Source: RGIG1959 sp045637645 (GTDB lineage: Bacteria > Bacillota > Clostridia > Oscillospirales > Acutalibacteraceae). From it: a stretch of DNA of 15,016 nt. The position numbers and the translations under genes are program-made. The DNA is taken from contig JAZTZV010000051.1 of the NCBI GenBank assembly GCA_045637645.1, positions 1 to 15,016 on the forward strand. The letters are read 5' to 3'. The notes under the pieces were generated by a model, which saw nothing but the letters and a program-made list of their open reading frames with translations, made no database searches and was not told where the DNA came from. Positions within the stretch are counted from its first letter, which is position 1; every line of letters starts with the position of its first letter. Positions 13,986-15,016 of the stretch are shown here, one piece after another.

Positions 13986-14428
13986 TTAACTGTTTTTTCT
14001 ACTGTGTTGCCAAGCATATACGGATCAATGCTAATCTCTGCATGCAATGTATGAATTATATCAAGAACTTTATTTGAAAAATACAATGCCGGATATGTAT
14101 CATACCCTACAAAAGCAATATCAATGTATACAGATCCGTTGTTTTCATTCACTATAGAAACCAATTCCTCCAGATTGGTTTCTATACGAGAAAAAGACTC
14201 TATAAGAACATCATTCAGCTCCCATGATTTCTTATAATGAACAATGGCAATTTTAAAAATGATCTTATCACTCAATTTTGGCTTAACAACCTTATATTCT
14301 GTAATCCCCATAGATTGTAAGCTGTTGATGATTGTATTTTCATCCGTGTTATTATGAAAAGCGAGTTCAACAGCCGTATAGATTTCCGGCATTTGTAACG
14401 AAGATAATTCTTGATATAAATTGCTCAA
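13952..14428 (-). CDS. DUF4279-like protein, putative orphan immunity protein
   Basis: A 158-residue soluble protein. Start is TTG at 14428, supported by AAAGGAG (plus 14437-14443) with 8-nt spacing; the preceding stop codon is only 3 nt away, so translation is probably coupled to the frame upstream. The pattern resembles DUF4279: a KSWELNDVLIESFSRIETNLEEL segment, then strands ending in YPALYFSNKVLDIIHTL and the AEISIDPYML motif near residues 130-141. DUF4279 genes often sit beside RHS/polymorphic toxin tips, so an immunity role fits, but it is inferred. The last 13 or so residues (KRKTTRCSASP) are read out of frame from RHS DNA. A one-base change in the A6 run near 13993-13998 would end the protein at the TAA at 13986-13988, which looks like the original stop. 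Confidence 0.7.
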   Translation of the reverse strand: MSNLYQELSSLQMPEIYTAVELAFHNNTDENTIINSLQSMGITEYKVVKPKLSDKIIFKIAIVHYKKSWELNDVLIESFSRIETNLEELVSIVNENNGSVYIDIAFVGYDTYPALYFSNKVLDIIHTLHAEISIDPYMLGNTVEKTVKRKTTRCSASP

Positions 14429-14431
14429 ATC

Positions 14432-14689
14432 TTACTCTCCTTTAGTGAATAACGATATCAACTCATCATAGGTGAAGCTCTGACCGAAATAGTCGCGGTA
14501 GAGATACGCACCGTCGAAGTACGCACGGTTGCAGTTGTTTTGGTATTCGAGGATGATTTCCGCCTTGTCGAACGCTTGCTTGGCGACGATCACCTCGCCC
14601 ACAAACTGCCAATCGGGGCAAAAACGGTTGGATAATTGCAAAACGAACCTATCATATTGACTGACACGTTTAGGGATGCTTGGATGTAA
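14432..14689 (-). pseudogene. RHS protein fragment fused to a short toxin-tail remnant
   Basis: The frame is open from a TAA at 14690-14692 to the stop at 14432. The middle reads CPDWQFVGEVIVAKQAF, AEIILEYQNNCN, AYFDGAYLYRDYFGQ and SFTYDE, which matches the sandwich-fold segment just before the YD repeats in clostridial RHS proteins (N-AYFD-LY-FGQSYTYD). In intact relatives YDE is followed by GN and many repeats. Here it switches to ELISLFTKGE in AT-rich DNA and stops 3 nt before the next start, with its last codons forming that gene's ribosome binding site. I read this as a deletion that joined the RHS core to the last residues of a toxin. No good start codon is present. Confidence 0.75.
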
Positions 14690-14709
14690 TTAGAAAGTGA
14701 GAAATAGCA

Positions 14710-15016
14710 TTATGTTGCGGTACCTCTTATATTTTTTCTTTTTAATTGTTGAAGAAAAGAGTCGGGATCATGCAAAAATTCCCAAGCCGCTGAATCTTTC
14801 GATATCAGTATAATGTTATCCACGGTAGCTTCGTATAAACAATTATTATATTTAACAATACAATCATTCCATGCAGCAAAACTTGAGATACTCTCCAAAT
14901 GATTAATTGTACAATTTCTCAAATCGATGCGGACGGAAATGTCGCTAATGTATGTATTATAATAAGAATCTATTTCGATGCAAGTGGAATCGAGACTTCC
15001 ATATTGCTTTATAGAA
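14710..15016 (-). CDS. Hypothetical protein, C-terminal part (runs off the window)
   Basis: The frame is open from the window edge to the stop at 14710, giving at least 102 residues from SIKQYGSLDSTC to KRKNIRGTAT. A TTG near 14922 is an internal codon, not a needed start, because the frame continues coherently upstream of it. The composition is AT-rich with alternating hydrophobic strands (SVRIDLRNCTINHLESI) and aromatic residues; no membrane segment. I recognise no family. Its place directly upstream of RHS debris, in AT-rich DNA, suggests another toxin-immunity-associated or orphan immunity gene, which is inference. Confidence 0.6.
   Translation of the reverse strand, partial: SIKQYGSLDSTCIEIDSYYNTYISDISVRIDLRNCTINHLESISSFAAWNDCIVKYNNCLYEATVDNIILISKDSAAWEFLHDPDSFLQQLKRKNIRGTAT

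Overview
The window looks like chromosome of a Bacillota (Clostridia-like) bacterium, probably an uncultured gut-type lineage. This rests on sigma-A promoters (TTGACA/TTGAAA, 17-bp spacer, TAnnAT), AAAGGAG-type ribosome binding sites, TTG/GTG starts in the AT-rich genes, a clostridial style of RHS protein, and many short GC-rich palindromic repeats between genes. No taxonomic marker gene is present, so the assignment is an inference.

Layout. (1) 1-1900 is AT-rich and accessory-like: a leucine-rich-repeat-like hypothetical gene with its own leader palindrome and terminator, and an opposing small membrane protein. (2) 1826-5135 holds a GC-rich SWIM zinc-finger/SNF2 ATPase gene with an extended -10 promoter. 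(3) 5136-5651 has no gene and is packed with hairpin repeats. (4) 5652-9867 (minus) carries two tandem Na+/phosphate cotransporter-PhoU fusion paralogues. Each has its own promoter, the two promoters share an upstream box, and a nested repeat element lies between the genes. (5) 10035-11366 is a single-gene unit for an AGE-family sugar 2-epimerase, divergent from the second transporter. (6) 11368-13575 is a likely operon of the tRNA methylthiotransferase mtaB and a cytidylate kinase-like P-loop protein, with a repeat-filled leader. (7) 13597-13748 is a tRNA-Gly(GCC) gene with its own promoter and terminator. (8) 13756-15016 (minus) is a mosaic next to the tRNA: two GC-rich pieces of a broken RHS gene alternate with AT-rich genes, one of which resembles DUF4279 and is probably an orphan immunity gene.

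The core genes are ordinary (phosphate transport, amino-sugar epimerisation, tRNA modification). Two things deserve a second look. The RHS toxin/immunity graveyard beside the tRNA has junctions that can be read almost to the base. The interspersed repeats have unit hairpins that share tandem G-A internal loops and GNRA-like loops while their stems vary, and separate GTAG-type REP palindromes suggest an HUH (RAYT-like) transposase elsewhere in the genome. I see no CRISPR array, phage or complete insertion sequence, and no complete undescribed system.
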